The notes under the pieces: generated by a model
The model's database searches: none
What the model was told of the DNA's origin: nothing
What the model saw: only the letters and a program-made list of their open reading frames with translations
Position numbers and translations under genes: made by a program
Shown here: positions 29,401 through 35,859 of the stretch, piece after piece
Position numbering within the stretch: the stretch's first letter is position 1
How the letters are laid out: the number at the start of each line of letters is the position of its first letter
Assembly (NCBI RefSeq): GCF_027533845.1
Contig: NZ_JAPZVN010000017.1
Location: 1 to 64,000 of the forward strand
Reading direction: 5' to 3'
Length of the DNA: 64,000 bases
Source: Streptomyces sp. RPT161
Lineage (GTDB): Bacteria; Actinomycetota; Actinomycetes; Streptomycetales; Streptomycetaceae

Positions 29401-31165
29401 GCAACACCTCCAGCAGCGACCAGTCCACATGGGGTGCCAGCGCGGCAGCGCACTCGGCCAGCCGCTCGGCGAACACCGGGGACTCCGCCATCAACCGGAC
29501 ACCCATGCCGGCCCACTGCGAACCCTGGCCGGGGAAGATGAACACCGTCCTGCCCTCGACGTCGGCGGCTCCCCGCACGACGCCGGGCGCGGACTCACCG
29601 TCGGCCAGCGCTGCCAGCGCGCCCAGTGCACCCGTCCGGTCCGGCGCGAGGACGACAGCGCGCTGGTCGAATGCGGTCCGGGTGGTCGCCAGGGAGAAAC
29701 CCACGTCCACCGGATCGAGGTGCTGGTTCTCCTCCAGATGGCAGGCCAGTCCGGCGGCCTGCGCGCGCAGGGCGTCCCGGGTCCGCCCCGACAGCGGCCA
29801 CGGCACGGTGCCGGTGGCGTCGTCGGCGCCCGCGGTCGCAGGCGCGTTCCCGGCCGCCGGCTCGGCGGCGGACACGATCAGGTGGCAGTTGGTGCCGCCC
29901 ATGCCGAACGAGGACACCCCGGCGAGTGCCCGGCCGTCGCGGTAGGGCCAGGGACGGGTCGCCGTCACCACGTCCAGGCGCCACTCGTCGAAGCGGATCC
30001 GCGAGTTGAGCCGTTCGAAGTTCAGGCTCGCCGGCAGCTCGCCCTTCCGCAGCGACAGCACGACCTTCACCAGGCCGGTGATGCCCGCGGCGCCCTCCAG
30101 ATGCCCCACGTTGGTCTTCGCCGAACCGACCAGCAGCGGGCTGTCCCCGCGGCGGCCCACCCCGTAGACGGCACCGAGCGCCTCCGCCTCCACCGGGTCG
30201 CCCACCCGGGTACCGGTCCCGTGCAGCTCCACGTACTGCACCTCGGCCGGGTCCACGCCCGCACGTCGGCACGCCGCCCGCAACACCGCCTGCTGCCCCC
30301 GCGGATCGGGCGTCGTCAGCCCCTCGGCCGGGCCGTCGTTGTTGACCGCGCTCCCCTCGATGAGGCAGTAGATCTCATCGCCGTCAGCCAGTGCCCTGGC
30401 CAGCGGCTTGAGCAGCACCATCGCCGCGCCCTCGCCGCGGACGTACCCGTTGGCGCGCTCGTCGAAGGTGAAGCAGCGGCCGTCCGCGGACAGGGCACCG
30501 AGTTGGTCCGCCGCCACCGCGCTGTCCTGTACCAGGTTGAGGTGGACGCCGCCGGCCAGCGCCGTCGCCGACTCCCCGCGCCGCAGGCTCTCGCACGCCA
30601 GGTGCACCGCCACGAGCGACGACGACTGCCCGGTGTCCACCACCAGGCTCGGCCCCCGGAATCCCAGGAAGTAGGAGATTCGGTTCGCGATCACGCTGCG
30701 GTTCAGCCCGGTGAGGGTGTGGTGCCCGACGGCCGCCGGTCCCCTGCGCCGGTCCAGTGCGCTGTAGTCGTCCGCGGTCACGCCGACGAACACGCCGGTG
30801 TCGCTGCCCCGTACCGCGGCCGGCAGGACGCCCGCGTCCTCCAGGACCTCCCAGCCCAGTTCCAGCGCGAGACGCTGCTGCGGGTCCATCGACCGTGCCT
30901 CACGCGGAGAGATCCCGAAGAACTCGGCGTCGAAACGGTCGACTTCGCCCAGGAAGGCACCCCGGCCGGTCCTGTCGGAGACCGCTGCCTCGTCGCTCCA
31001 CCGACCCGGCGGCACCTGCGCCACCGCGCTCACCCCGCCCGCCAGCAGCCGCCAGAACCGCTCGGGATCCTCTGCGGACGGCAACCGGCAGGCCACTCCC
31101 ACCACCGCGATGGCGTTGTCCCTCGCACGGAGGCGCTCAGCGGACATGGACTCGGATCGGCTCAC
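17408..31165 (-). CDS. Type I modular polyketide synthase, KSQ loading module + 2 modules + thioesterase
   Basis: About 4,585 residues from the GTG at 31165, chosen because GGGGGAG precedes it; the frame is open to 31258. Domain order: KSQ (active-site Gln180 in DTGQSSS), AT with GHSQG Ser632 and YASH 733-736 (methylmalonyl), ACP Ser962; KS Cys1183, AT Ser1633 with HAFH 1733-1736 (malonyl), DH, KR Tyr2528 with an LDD motif (B-type), ACP Ser2691; KS Cys2928, AT Ser3397 with the unusual FAAH 3499-3502, KR, ACP Ser4244, TE with GTSSGG Ser4436. The DH lacks the HxxxGxxxxP spacing (His1942 is followed directly by AVFPG) and has Pro2107 where His/Gln is expected. The last KR has Gln4079 for Tyr and Gly4083 for Asn. 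Both should be inactive. Expected chain: propionate start, hydroxyl at module 1, ketone at module 2. The methoxymalonyl genes nearby suggest that the third AT uses that unit. Confidence 0.95.
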   Translation of the reverse strand: MSRSESMSAERLRARDNAIAVVGVACRLPSAEDPERFWRLLAGGVSAVAQVPPGRWSDEAAVSDRTGRGAFLGEVDRFDAEFFGISPREARSMDPQQRLALELGWEVLEDAGVLPAAVRGSDTGVFVGVTADDYSALDRRRGPAAVGHHTLTGLNRSVIANRISYFLGFRGPSLVVDTGQSSSLVAVHLACESLRRGESATALAGGVHLNLVQDSAVAADQLGALSADGRCFTFDERANGYVRGEGAAMVLLKPLARALADGDEIYCLIEGSAVNNDGPAEGLTTPDPRGQQAVLRAACRRAGVDPAEVQYVELHGTGTRVGDPVEAEALGAVYGVGRRGDSPLLVGSAKTNVGHLEGAAGITGLVKVVLSLRKGELPASLNFERLNSRIRFDEWRLDVVTATRPWPYRDGRALAGVSSFGMGGTNCHLIVSAAEPAAGNAPATAGADDATGTVPWPLSGRTRDALRAQAAGLACHLEENQHLDPVDVGFSLATTRTAFDQRAVVLAPDRTGALGALAALADGESAPGVVRGAADVEGRTVFIFPGQGSQWAGMGVRLMAESPVFAERLAECAAALAPHVDWSLLEVLRQAEGAPSLERVDVVQPVSWAVMVSLAALWQAHGVVPDAVVGHSQGEIAAACVSGALSLHDAARVVALRSRIIARRLAGEGGMLSVPLPQAEVEARLDRWDGRISVAAVNGPGSVVVSGELEALDALFDELAGADVRVRRIAVDYASHSAQVERVREELTAALEGVGPRRAQVPFFSTVTGAWLDTTDMDAGYWYRNLRQTVGFEPAVRALLGQDYRFFVEVSSHPVLTGGIQEIIDAADARAVAVGTLRRDLGGRDRFLTCLAELYVRGVPVDWSRSFAGTGARRVALPTYAFQRERYWLPEPPGGAAGAAVAPVAGAGQAVVVEPVRPGSDAAWTRAGLARLVRTEAAVVLGHSSADRMNPAHSFRELGFDSAMAVELVTRLKSATGLRMANTVLFDHPTPDRLAEHLAAQSTGPATGGVSPEPGAVEADEPVVIVGMACRFPGGVTSPEELWDLVSAETDAISEMPTGRGWAPDLLATGRPGGFLYDADRFDAALFGISPREAQAMDPQQRLALEVSWEAVERAEIAPSSLHGSRTGVFVGAMAQDYGPRLKDSSGDAEGYLLTGTSPSVLSGRIAYALGLRGPALTVDTACSSSLVALHLAAQALRAGECSLALAGGVTVMSEPGIFVEFARQGGLSPDGRCKAYAEAADGTGWSEGVGILVLQRLSDAIRDGHHVLAVLRGSAVNSDGASNGLTAPSGISQRQVITQALGGAGLVPSDVDAVEGHGTGTRLGDPIEAQALLATYGQDRDRPLLLGSLKSNIGHTQAASGVAGVIKMILAMRHGVLPRTLHVDAPSSQVDWSAGAVELLTGTVPWPRVERPRRAGVSSFGISGTNAHVIIEQPPQDRPGRPAAPAPAALPAQAGPAVVPWPVSARTEAALEAGLERLAAFVAETGAAAPDVGYSLATTRSELECRAVLLVETGGTDGMEDGAGQAARVAEGTVVGDPGPVALLFAGQGAQRLGMGRDLYARFPVFAAAWDEVRTLLDEQLERPLRDVVFGDDMELLNRTEYAQPALFALEVALFRLVESWGAVPDVLVGHSVGEIAAAHVAGVLSLPDACTLVAARGRLMQALPEGGAMVALRATEDEVAPLLAASGGRVGLAAVNSPQAVVVSGETTAVEAIADRFAADGRKVTRLQVSHAFHSPLMTPMLDDFRTVVEGLALGEPRIPIVSTVTGQQIGAERICTSGYWVEHVGLTVRFADAVAAAAAAGARTFVELGPDATLSALAQDTLVDVGDVEAVSLLGRDRGEESTVVTAAARLYVRGVPVRWAELFAGTGARRIALPTYAFQRDRYWIPSTGTGSAAGVLSAGLDRADHPLLGAVVELPESGGLLCTGRLSAMEQPWLADHAVFPGAAFVELAVRAGDEVGCGVVEQLTLAAPLVLSGAGGDAVRIQVAIGGPGDGGRRTLGVHARPADTAEAPWTVHATGVLAPGAPGAELEDGRVWPPQGAVPVDLNAFHESRPELVRGSAGQVVRTAWRSGEEVLAEVRLPEHLADDAGSFGLHPALLDAVLPLVSLTGLDDAPGGMSPAAWSGVSLHAVGASVLRVRLRRTGEDTVTLTAADAAGDPVLSVRSLTLRPQGVEAPRPVAGQSLLRLEWLPAPVLAAAVPETGGHDPAAAGEVALVPVVTPAGVPVPEAVRTATTSVLDVLRQHLVGEDGGGSAVGRPSRLVFVTRGAVAIEPGTVPDVVAAAVWGLVRSAQQESPGSFVLLDVDPADGGDPVSAAAGVRRAVLGCDEPQLALRNGELLVPRLAPADVPGSPAAVPSAPDLSAPDPAVPGAVWGGEGTVLVTGGLGGLGALVARHLVSEHGVRHLLLAGRRGADTEGAGELVAELTAQGARVTVAACDVSDRAALAALLADIPAEHPLTGVLHAAGVLDDGLIQALTPDRLETVFRPKLDGAWHLHELTRDRDLTAFVVFSSVFGVLGNAGQAAYTAANAFLDALAQRRAAEGLAGLSIGWGPWPQDAGMSAGLSAAEMDRIARAGLPVSSVEQGLAWFDAASAARGASVVATRVDRAALRARDTVPAVFRGLVPAAPARRTPAATTRASDLLAGLTGDQARTRLLELLREQVVAVLGLAGPAAVGAGRSFKDLGFDSLTANQLRNALRKRTGLRLPSTLVYDHPTPEALADHLWAKLDGGTGEQHQGAVPAPATRRGPAAGTPDAEPIAIIGMSCRFPGRVRSPEELWELLAAGTDAVAPLPADRGWDPDVHHPDPERAGKTSAAAGGFLDGAAEFDAGFFGISPREATAMDPQQRMLLELAWEAFERAGLDPASLRGSTTGTFVSALSQTYGAGASADADGYQLTGTIPSVLSGRLAYVFDLAGPSVTVDTACSSSLVALHLACQSLRSGECSLALTGGATVLAGPDVLVSLSRHRVMAPDGRCKAFAESADGMGIAEGAGLLVLERLSDALRHGHRVLAVVRGSAVNSDGASNGLTAPSGPAQQRVIRQALANSGLAASDVDAVEAHGTGTALGDPIEAHALLATYGQDRGDNPPLLVGSVKSNIGHTQTAAGVAGVIKMVMALRHGWLPKTLHVTEPSSRIDWNAGALRLLTEAVPWPLLGRPRRCAVSAFGMSGTNAHAVLEQAPTPAEQPVGGTGALAGPAPAAADHPLTAGPASGGPVAWPLSGKSAAALRAQAHKLLTHLENHPKLRPVDVGYSLATTRTAFEHRAVLVGDDRTALRESLAALAQGTAHPGVLRGTAPARGPVVFVFPGQDAAWPGMAAELLDASPVFAARVDECQAALAPYIDWSLTGVMRSADGAPPLEGRPDVQQPVLWAVMVSLAAVWRSLGVEPAAVVGHSQGEVAAACVSGGLSLEDGARVVALRSRLIRERLSGSGAMMSVMAPPEQVQAVLDQISGAVSIAAVNGPRIVTVSGDPAALNEVERGLSAAGLMRWRLPGVDFAAHSAHIDQIEPELLKLLAGVRPRASQVPFYSTVTGGRLDTEELDARYWCRNLRQAVSFAETMTGLVREGHGVMIEVSPHPVLAVGTSEIIEKAGSPAVTLGTLRRDDGGWDRVLRSLGEAHAHGVSVDWPTVLTGGRVVDLPTYAFQHESYWTAPPTPAPRTPGSADGPLWEAVEQQDAAALATLIGLEAEHKAALDTVLPALSAWRERQDQHALVSTCRYRTAWTPLRVPTSPSLTGTWLVVSTSSADGADVLDALTAHGARFRRVVLDETCTDPETLTARLGDLDRAAGVLSLLATAEEADADRPALPTGLALTVSLTQALMTSGTRVPLWTVTRGAVSTGPADPVRNPRQAMTVGLARTATLEAPSLRGGLADLPERLDAETAGRFASVLSQGPGEEQAAVRLSGVLVRRLVKAPARADAPATWTPRGTILITGGTGALGSRTARWLARQGAEHLVLLSRRGPAAPGAAELVAELNAQGTIAEAVPCDLTDKEAVAAVLDELSANGTPVRSVVHMAGTRALGPLATAGLDHVADAVHTKVTGAAHLDELLDDSELDAFVLPASVAGMWGVGEHAAQAAAGAYLEALAAQRRARGACATSIFFGPWDEARRQLSESDSEQLLRTGVSFLDGELALTALAQGVHEQESALAVADIDWKRYLPVVTTAGPNPFFSELPEAQILTQPAATRGDGEFTTRLRSLPPTEQRRLLLDLIRSEAAAALGHASGDAVAEDTVFRANGMDSLAAVDLRNRLATATGTALPSTVVLTHPTPADLADHLLDHLATSPTPDRGTVGASPTDLVARLHREAVRTSRLDDADTLLSDLAALRPKSTEPLPPAVDRLTAGTSGPRLICVAPIVPLTGPDTYFALARALPEHWAISCLTPPGFGTDEALPATREALVAGLAQAVEAETSSDSTAGAGGEAAEPVVLLGTSSGGILAHATARYLADHGTPVRAVVLLDTYDLQTPVARALLPHLWHGLYEREHLTGGYTATTLSAYAWTERLIRTWTPDPAPFPTLLLQASEPLPVSPGTDTGPHPWQTTLPHITTTLTTPGNHFTLINQHAPAAADHITAWLSERGCAR

Positions 31166-31561
31166 GGCACCGCTCCCCCAACTCTTCGTCTCAGCAGCTC
31201 GGCAGGCACGGCGGGCTCGGCGGGGAGAGAGCACGTGCCGCCACGGGCCGTTCTCCAAGAATCCGGCGGCACAGGACTGCCGTTCGAGTCGTGATCAACA
31301 ATGCGCGATACTACAGGGATACCAGGGCAATACCAATAACTTTCGTTTTATCCTCGGCACACTCGCCCGACACCTCGACCTTTGCAGTTGCACACAGCGC
31401 CTCCGCCGCTACCCAGCGCGATGAAAAATCCGAATACCCCGAGCCCGACAAAACTCTTCCCGTGGCATTATTGTTGGAACACCGTCGGCCCGACAGGGCT
31501 TCCGCGGCCGAGTCGCCCGCCCCTGAGATGCCGACACACGAGCGAGCCCAAGGGGGAGGGA
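31166..31561. other. Divergent PKS / CMD-fusion intergenic region
   Basis: About 400 bases with a clearly lower G+C core (about 31290-31360) that should hold promoters in both directions. Near-direct repeats CAGGGATACCA (31314-31324) and CAGGGCAATACCA (31323-31335, sharing CA) overlap the PKS -35 region and could be an activator site. No coding frame is credible. Confidence 0.5.
31308..31336 (-). promoter_or_regulatory. Promoter of the PKS gene
   Basis: On the minus strand, TTGGTA (31336-31331) and TAGTAT (31313-31308) are separated by 17 bases, a good sigma-70-type match. A start near 31301 would leave a leader of about 135 bases before the GTG at 31165. Confidence 0.55.
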
Positions 31562-32857
31562 ATGCGGCCCAGGATCGATCCGCAGGACGTGGACGAATTC
31601 GCCGTCACACCCGCCGGCCAGGCCTACGCCCGGACGGCGAAGGAGTCGCTGAACGGGCTCCTCGCGGACAGGCCCGCACCGAACGTCATGCGGACCATCG
31701 CCAACCACCCGACGCTGCTGCCCGCGATGCAGCCGCTGATGGCGCACGTGGCCGGCGAGGTCCTCCCGGCGCGCGAGCGCGAACTCGTCATCCTGCGCAC
31801 GGCATGGCGCTCCCAGGCCCCGTACATCTGGGCCCACCACCACGCCGCGGGACTCTTCGTCGGGCTGAGTGAGACGGAGATCGCCCGGGTCGCCTCGGAG
31901 GACACCTCCGAGTGGACACCCTTCGAGGCCGCCCTCCTGGTGGCCGTCGACGAGCTCCACACCAGGTCCGTGATCTCGGACAGCACCTGGAAGCAACTCG
32001 CCGAGCGCTACGACGAGGAGCAGTTCCTCGAACTGCTGGCCCTCGCCGGGACGTACAAGACGCTGGCCTTCATCCTGAATTCCTCCGTCGCCCCGATCGA
32101 CCCCTGGCTGGAACGCCCGGCGGTGCTGCCCGCGGACCCGGTGCAGATGAAGTCGGGAAGGCATGCGCGCCCACAGGGGCCGCGTCCGCCGACGCGGGGT
32201 AACGAGGCATGGAACCGGCGCATCGTGCTGCAGAACGGCGCGGGGCTCTCCCTGCTGACACCGACGGCGGCCCACCCCGAACCGCCTCTGCACGAGATCC
32301 TCGTCCGCTACCCGGACCTGCTGTCCACGGCCGCGAACGCGCACGACGCCGGCTCGCGGCTGCTGCTGATCCGCAGGACTCCCGCGGACGTCATGCCGGA
32401 CACGGACGGCTACTCCTTCAGCGCCACCCATCTGTTCGCCGACGCCAAAGGCGTGCCGACCATCGTCGAAGTGGTGGAGCCGCACGACACGTGGAATGCG
32501 AACGACGCCCTCGGAAAAACACTCGACTACGCGGGCAGTGGGGCGCGGCACTGGCCGCTGCACATACTTCAGCGGTCACTCGACTACACAGCACAGCTGT
32601 ACAGCAGCACCGAAGAGAATTTGCTACTGCAAATAGATTGCCCGATCGACAAGAGTTCGTTTCTGCGCACCCTCGAAGCGAATCTTGCCGTCGGCAGACT
32701 CCGTATGGCCATCGTGGCCAGTCAATTTCCGCCGGAATTCAACCGGGTCATCGAATTCCTCGGCCAGCAGCTCTACCCCGCGGAGGTGTACGGCGTCGAA
32801 CTGCGCCGCTACTCCGACGGGGCCCACGCCGCGTACGTGCCGAGGGTGGTCGGCTGA
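31562..32857 (+). CDS. Carboxymuconolactone-decarboxylase domain fused to a degenerate PD-(D/E)XK-like domain
   Basis: 431 residues. Residues 45-180 form an AhpD/CMD-type helical domain (ERELVILRTAWRSQAPYIWAHHH), lacking the CxxC of AhpD. Residues 240-345 match the nuclease-like domain of some actinobacterial proteins that normally reads as D-H-L-F ... P-T-x-V-E-V-K ... Q-x-L-D-Y-A. Here it is SATHLFADAKGVPTIVEVV, then GKTLDYAGSGARHWP. The catalytic Asp is Thr289 and the Lys is Val305 (E303 kept), so nuclease activity is unlikely. The ATG at 31562 follows GGGGGAGGG. It is divergent from the PKS gene, so probably part of the cluster. Role unknown. Confidence 0.75.
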   Translation: MRPRIDPQDVDEFAVTPAGQAYARTAKESLNGLLADRPAPNVMRTIANHPTLLPAMQPLMAHVAGEVLPARERELVILRTAWRSQAPYIWAHHHAAGLFVGLSETEIARVASEDTSEWTPFEAALLVAVDELHTRSVISDSTWKQLAERYDEEQFLELLALAGTYKTLAFILNSSVAPIDPWLERPAVLPADPVQMKSGRHARPQGPRPPTRGNEAWNRRIVLQNGAGLSLLTPTAAHPEPPLHEILVRYPDLLSTAANAHDAGSRLLLIRRTPADVMPDTDGYSFSATHLFADAKGVPTIVEVVEPHDTWNANDALGKTLDYAGSGARHWPLHILQRSLDYTAQLYSSTEENLLLQIDCPIDKSSFLRTLEANLAVGRLRMAIVASQFPPEFNRVIEFLGQQLYPAEVYGVELRRYSDGAHAAYVPRVVG

Positions 32858-32922
32858 GCGCGGCCCTCGCGGTGAGCGAAGGAGGCGGCCCGGCAGACCC
32901 CGGGCCGACCCCGGTCGGCCGT

Positions 32923-33600
32923 TCACTCCCGCGTTCGCCGCTTCTTCCGGATCAGCGTGATGCCGTCCGCCATGGGGACCAGGGACATCTCCACCCGCGG
33001 GTCGTCGCGGACCAGCGTGTTGAACGCGCGGATCGCGGTGGTGTCCGGGTCCTGGGCATCGGGGTCCACGACCTTGCCGAAGAACAGGGTGTTGTCGACC
33101 ACGATCAGGCCGTGGTCGCCGACGAGGGTCAGCGCCAACTCGTAGTAGCCCGGGTAGCGCTGCTTGTCGGCGTCGATGAAGACGAAGTCGAACGTGCCGG
33201 GGCCCTCGTCCGCGACGAGGGACTTGAGGGTGTCCGTCGCATCACCGACGCGCAGGTCGATCCGCCCGTCGACGCCCGCCTTGGTCCAGTACTCGGCGCC
33301 GATCTGCGGCCAGCGCTCGGTGATGTCGCAGGTGACCAGCCGTCCGCCGGGCGCGAGCGCGCGGGCCAGGCACAGGGTGCTGTACCCGGTGTACGTACCG
33401 ATCTCGAGGATCCTGCGGGCCGGGGTGAGACCGGCCAGCAGTGTCAGCAACTGCCCCTCCTCGGGCATGACCTGCAACGCGCTGCCCGCGGGGAGTTCCG
33501 ACGTCGTCTCGCGCAGCTGCCGCAGGACCTCGTCCTCGCGCAGGGAGGACTTCCGGATGTACTCCGAGAGCCCGGCCGGGAGACCTAGCTGGTTCGCCAT
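32923..33600 (-). CDS. fkbG: FkbG-like O-methyltransferase (methoxymalonyl-ACP pathway)
   Basis: 225 residues of the CCoAOMT-type class I methyltransferase family. The SAM motif is ILEIGTYTGYSTL near residue 64. The metal/SAM segment FDFVFIDADKQRYPGYY and the VVDNTLFFGKV loop follow. In methoxymalonyl-ACP loci this enzyme methylates the C2 hydroxyl of hydroxymalonyl-ACP. It is the last gene of the K-J-I-H-G operon; its ATG lies 3 bases after the FkbH stop. Assignment rests on the family plus the complete set of partner genes. Confidence 0.88.
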   Translation of the reverse strand: MANQLGLPAGLSEYIRKSSLREDEVLRQLRETTSELPAGSALQVMPEEGQLLTLLAGLTPARRILEIGTYTGYSTLCLARALAPGGRLVTCDITERWPQIGAEYWTKAGVDGRIDLRVGDATDTLKSLVADEGPGTFDFVFIDADKQRYPGYYELALTLVGDHGLIVVDNTLFFGKVVDPDAQDPDTTAIRAFNTLVRDDPRVEMSLVPMADGITLIRKKRRTRE

Positions 33601-33603
33601 GCG

Positions 33604-34740
33604 TCATCCATCTTCTCTGATCGGACCGGTCGAGGGCGCGCCCGCGCTCAGGCGCTGAAGGCTGACGGTGTGCAGCTTCATCGTGGGCGGCGGGGCGCAG
33701 GGTGCCGGAAGCAGATGCAGCCGCTGGATGTCTTGTTGAGCGGGCGCGGGCAGCCCGGCCCGGCAGTCGCAGGACTCGTCGGTGAAGCCGGCGAGGCGGT
33801 AGGCGATCTCCATCATCCGGTTGCGCTCGGTGCGCCGGAAGTCGGCCACCAGGTGGACGCCCGCGTGGGCGGCCTGGTCGACGAGCCAGCCGAGGATCAC
33901 CGAACCGGCGCCGAACGACACCACGCGGCACGATGTGGCCAGCAGCTTCAGATTCCAGACGCCCGCGTGCTTCGCCAGCAGTTGGAGGCCGACCGCGCCG
34001 TGCGGCCCGAACCGGTCGGTGAGCGTGGTCACCAGGACCTCGTGGTGTGGATCGGCCAGCAGGGTGCGCAGATCGGAGATGGAGTAGTGCACTCCCGTGG
34101 CGTTCATCTGGCTGGTGCGCAGCGTCAGTTCCTCCACGCGGGACAACTCGTCCTCGGTGGCGCGTCCGATGCGCATCTCCAGTTCCAGGGAACGCAGGAA
34201 GTCGTCGCTCGGCCCCTGGAACTCCGCCTCGGCCGACTTCCGCAGGAATCCGGCCTGGTACATCTGCCGACGGCGGCGCGAGTCCACCGTCACCGTCGCC
34301 GGGCTGAACTCCGGCAGAGCGGCGAGCTCTGGCAACCGCTCGGCGTCGTAGCAGCGGACCTGCGGCAGATGGAACTCGACTTCTGCCCGCTCCGCCGGCT
34401 GGTCGTCGACGAAGGCGATGGTGTCGAGCGCGAAGTTGAGCTCGTCGGCGATCTCCCGCACCGAGTCCGACTTCGGACCCCAGCCGATGCGCGGCAGGAC
34501 GAAGTACTCGGCGACGCCCAGCGCCTCCAGTTGCTTCCATGCCTGGTCGTGGTCGTTCTTGCTGGCGACCGACTGGAGGATGCCGCGGCTGTCCAGCTCG
34601 GTGATGAGCTCGCTGACGGAGTCGGCGAGCTTCACGTCGCCGTCCTCCAGCAGCGTGCCCTGCCACAGGGTGTTGTCGAGGTCCCAGACCAGGCACTTCA
34701 CGATGGGGGTCGGTTCAGCCACCGGTTCTCCTTGGCTCAT
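33604..34740 (-). CDS. fkbH: FkbH-like glyceryl-ACP-forming HAD enzyme
   Basis: 378 residues: a HAD subfamily IIIC domain (CLVWDLDNTLWQGTL near residue 16; SKNDHDQAW; AFVDDQPAERAEV) followed by a GNAT-like C-terminal region (NRMMEIAYRLAGF). FkbH-type enzymes load 1,3-bisphosphoglycerate-derived glyceryl onto the ACP, the first step to methoxymalonyl-ACP. The start may instead be the GTG at 34722: AAGGAG (34733-34728) stands five bases before it, while ATG 34740 has only a weak site. It lies downstream of the acyl-CoA dehydrogenase gene by 9 bases. Confidence 0.92.
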   Translation of the reverse strand: MSQGEPVAEPTPIVKCLVWDLDNTLWQGTLLEDGDVKLADSVSELITELDSRGILQSVASKNDHDQAWKQLEALGVAEYFVLPRIGWGPKSDSVREIADELNFALDTIAFVDDQPAERAEVEFHLPQVRCYDAERLPELAALPEFSPATVTVDSRRRRQMYQAGFLRKSAEAEFQGPSDDFLRSLELEMRIGRATEDELSRVEELTLRTSQMNATGVHYSISDLRTLLADPHHEVLVTTLTDRFGPHGAVGLQLLAKHAGVWNLKLLATSCRVVSFGAGSVILGWLVDQAAHAGVHLVADFRRTERNRMMEIAYRLAGFTDESCDCRAGLPAPAQQDIQRLHLLPAPCAPPPTMKLHTVSLQRLSAGAPSTGPIREDG

Positions 34741-34749
34741 GTCGCCGTC

Positions 34750-35859
34750 TCATCTCGCCGTCATGGACACCGCGTGGTCGGAAAGGATCAGCTGGCAGAT
34801 CTCCGTACTGCCCTCGATGAGCTCCATGAGTTTCGCGTCGCGGTAAGCGCGCTCGACCGCGTGGCCCTCGTGCGCGGCCGCCGAACCCAGGACCTGCACG
34901 GCCGCGGCAGCGCCCTGCGCGGCCTGGACGGCGCTCACCTGCTTGGCGAGGACGGAGGCGACGACCATGTCGGGAGAGCCGCTGTCCCAGCACCGGCTGG
35001 CGTGTTCGCACATCCGGGTGGCGATCTGCTCACCGGTCAGCAGGTTCGCCAAGTGGCGGCCGACGAGCTGGTGTTGGGCGAGCGGTTTGCCGAACTGCCG
35101 CCGTGACCGGGCGTGTTGACGGGCGGCGTCGAGGCAGGCCCGGAGGATGCCCACGCAGCCCCAGGCGACCGAGATCCGCCCGTACGCCAGCGCGGTCGTC
35201 ACCAGGAGCATCAACGGCTGCCCGCCGCCGAGTACCGCGCTGGCCGGCAGCCGCACGTCGTCGAGTCCTACGTCCGCGTGGCCCGCCGCCCGACAGCCGG
35301 ACGGCCGCGGGACCCTGGTCACGGTGACGCCCGGAGCCGACGCCGGCACCACGACAGCGGCCGCCCCGGAACCGTAGCGCCCGACGACGAGGATCATGTC
35401 GGCGTATTGGGCCGCGGTCGTCCAGACCTTCTGTCCGCGGACGACGACGGCGTCACCGTCGGGTTCGATGGTGGTGGTCATCGCCGACAGATCGCTGCCC
35501 GCCTCCGGCTCGCTGAACGCGACGGCGGCAAGTTGGTCACCGGCCAGTTTCGGCAGGTACTCGGCGTGCTGCTGCGGGTTGCCCAGGCGCTGGATCGTCC
35601 ACGCCGCCATGCCCTGAGAGGTCATCACGCTCCGCAGCGAGCTGCACCGGCTGCCGACGTACGCGGTGAACTCACCGTTCACCGCGCTGCTCACCCCGAG
35701 TCCGCCAGAGGCCTCCGGCACCTCCGCGCACAGCAGGCCGCGGGACGCCAGTGTGCGCAGCGCGTCGTCGGGAATCAGACCGGCCCGGTCCCACTCGGCG
35801 GCCCGGTCACCGATCAGATCGTCGACGAACTCACGGGCGTCTGCGAGCGGTTCAGGCAT
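34750..35859 (-). CDS. fkbI: FkbI-like acyl-ACP dehydrogenase
   Basis: 369 residues of the acyl-CoA dehydrogenase flavoprotein fold. VAFSEPEAGSDLSAM near residue 130 is the FAD/substrate loop, KVWTTAAQYADMILV follows, and the C-terminal segment QVLGSAAAHEGHAVERAYRDAK and LIEGSTEICQLIL holds the usual catalytic region. In methoxymalonyl pathways it oxidises the hydroxy-acyl ACP intermediate and introduces the C2 oxygen function. ATG 35859 overlaps the ACP gene by 8 bases; a start at 35877 is also open. Confidence 0.9.
   Translation of the reverse strand: MPEPLADAREFVDDLIGDRAAEWDRAGLIPDDALRTLASRGLLCAEVPEASGGLGVSSAVNGEFTAYVGSRCSSLRSVMTSQGMAAWTIQRLGNPQQHAEYLPKLAGDQLAAVAFSEPEAGSDLSAMTTTIEPDGDAVVVRGQKVWTTAAQYADMILVVGRYGSGAAAVVVPASAPGVTVTRVPRPSGCRAAGHADVGLDDVRLPASAVLGGGQPLMLLVTTALAYGRISVAWGCVGILRACLDAARQHARSRRQFGKPLAQHQLVGRHLANLLTGEQIATRMCEHASRCWDSGSPDMVVASVLAKQVSAVQAAQGAAAAVQVLGSAAAHEGHAVERAYRDAKLMELIEGSTEICQLILSDHAVSMTAR

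Noticed and set aside
31382-31561. N-terminal extension of the CMD-fusion protein
   Set aside because: The 60 extra residues are low-complexity and run through the promoter region; ATG 31562 has a strong ribosome-binding site.
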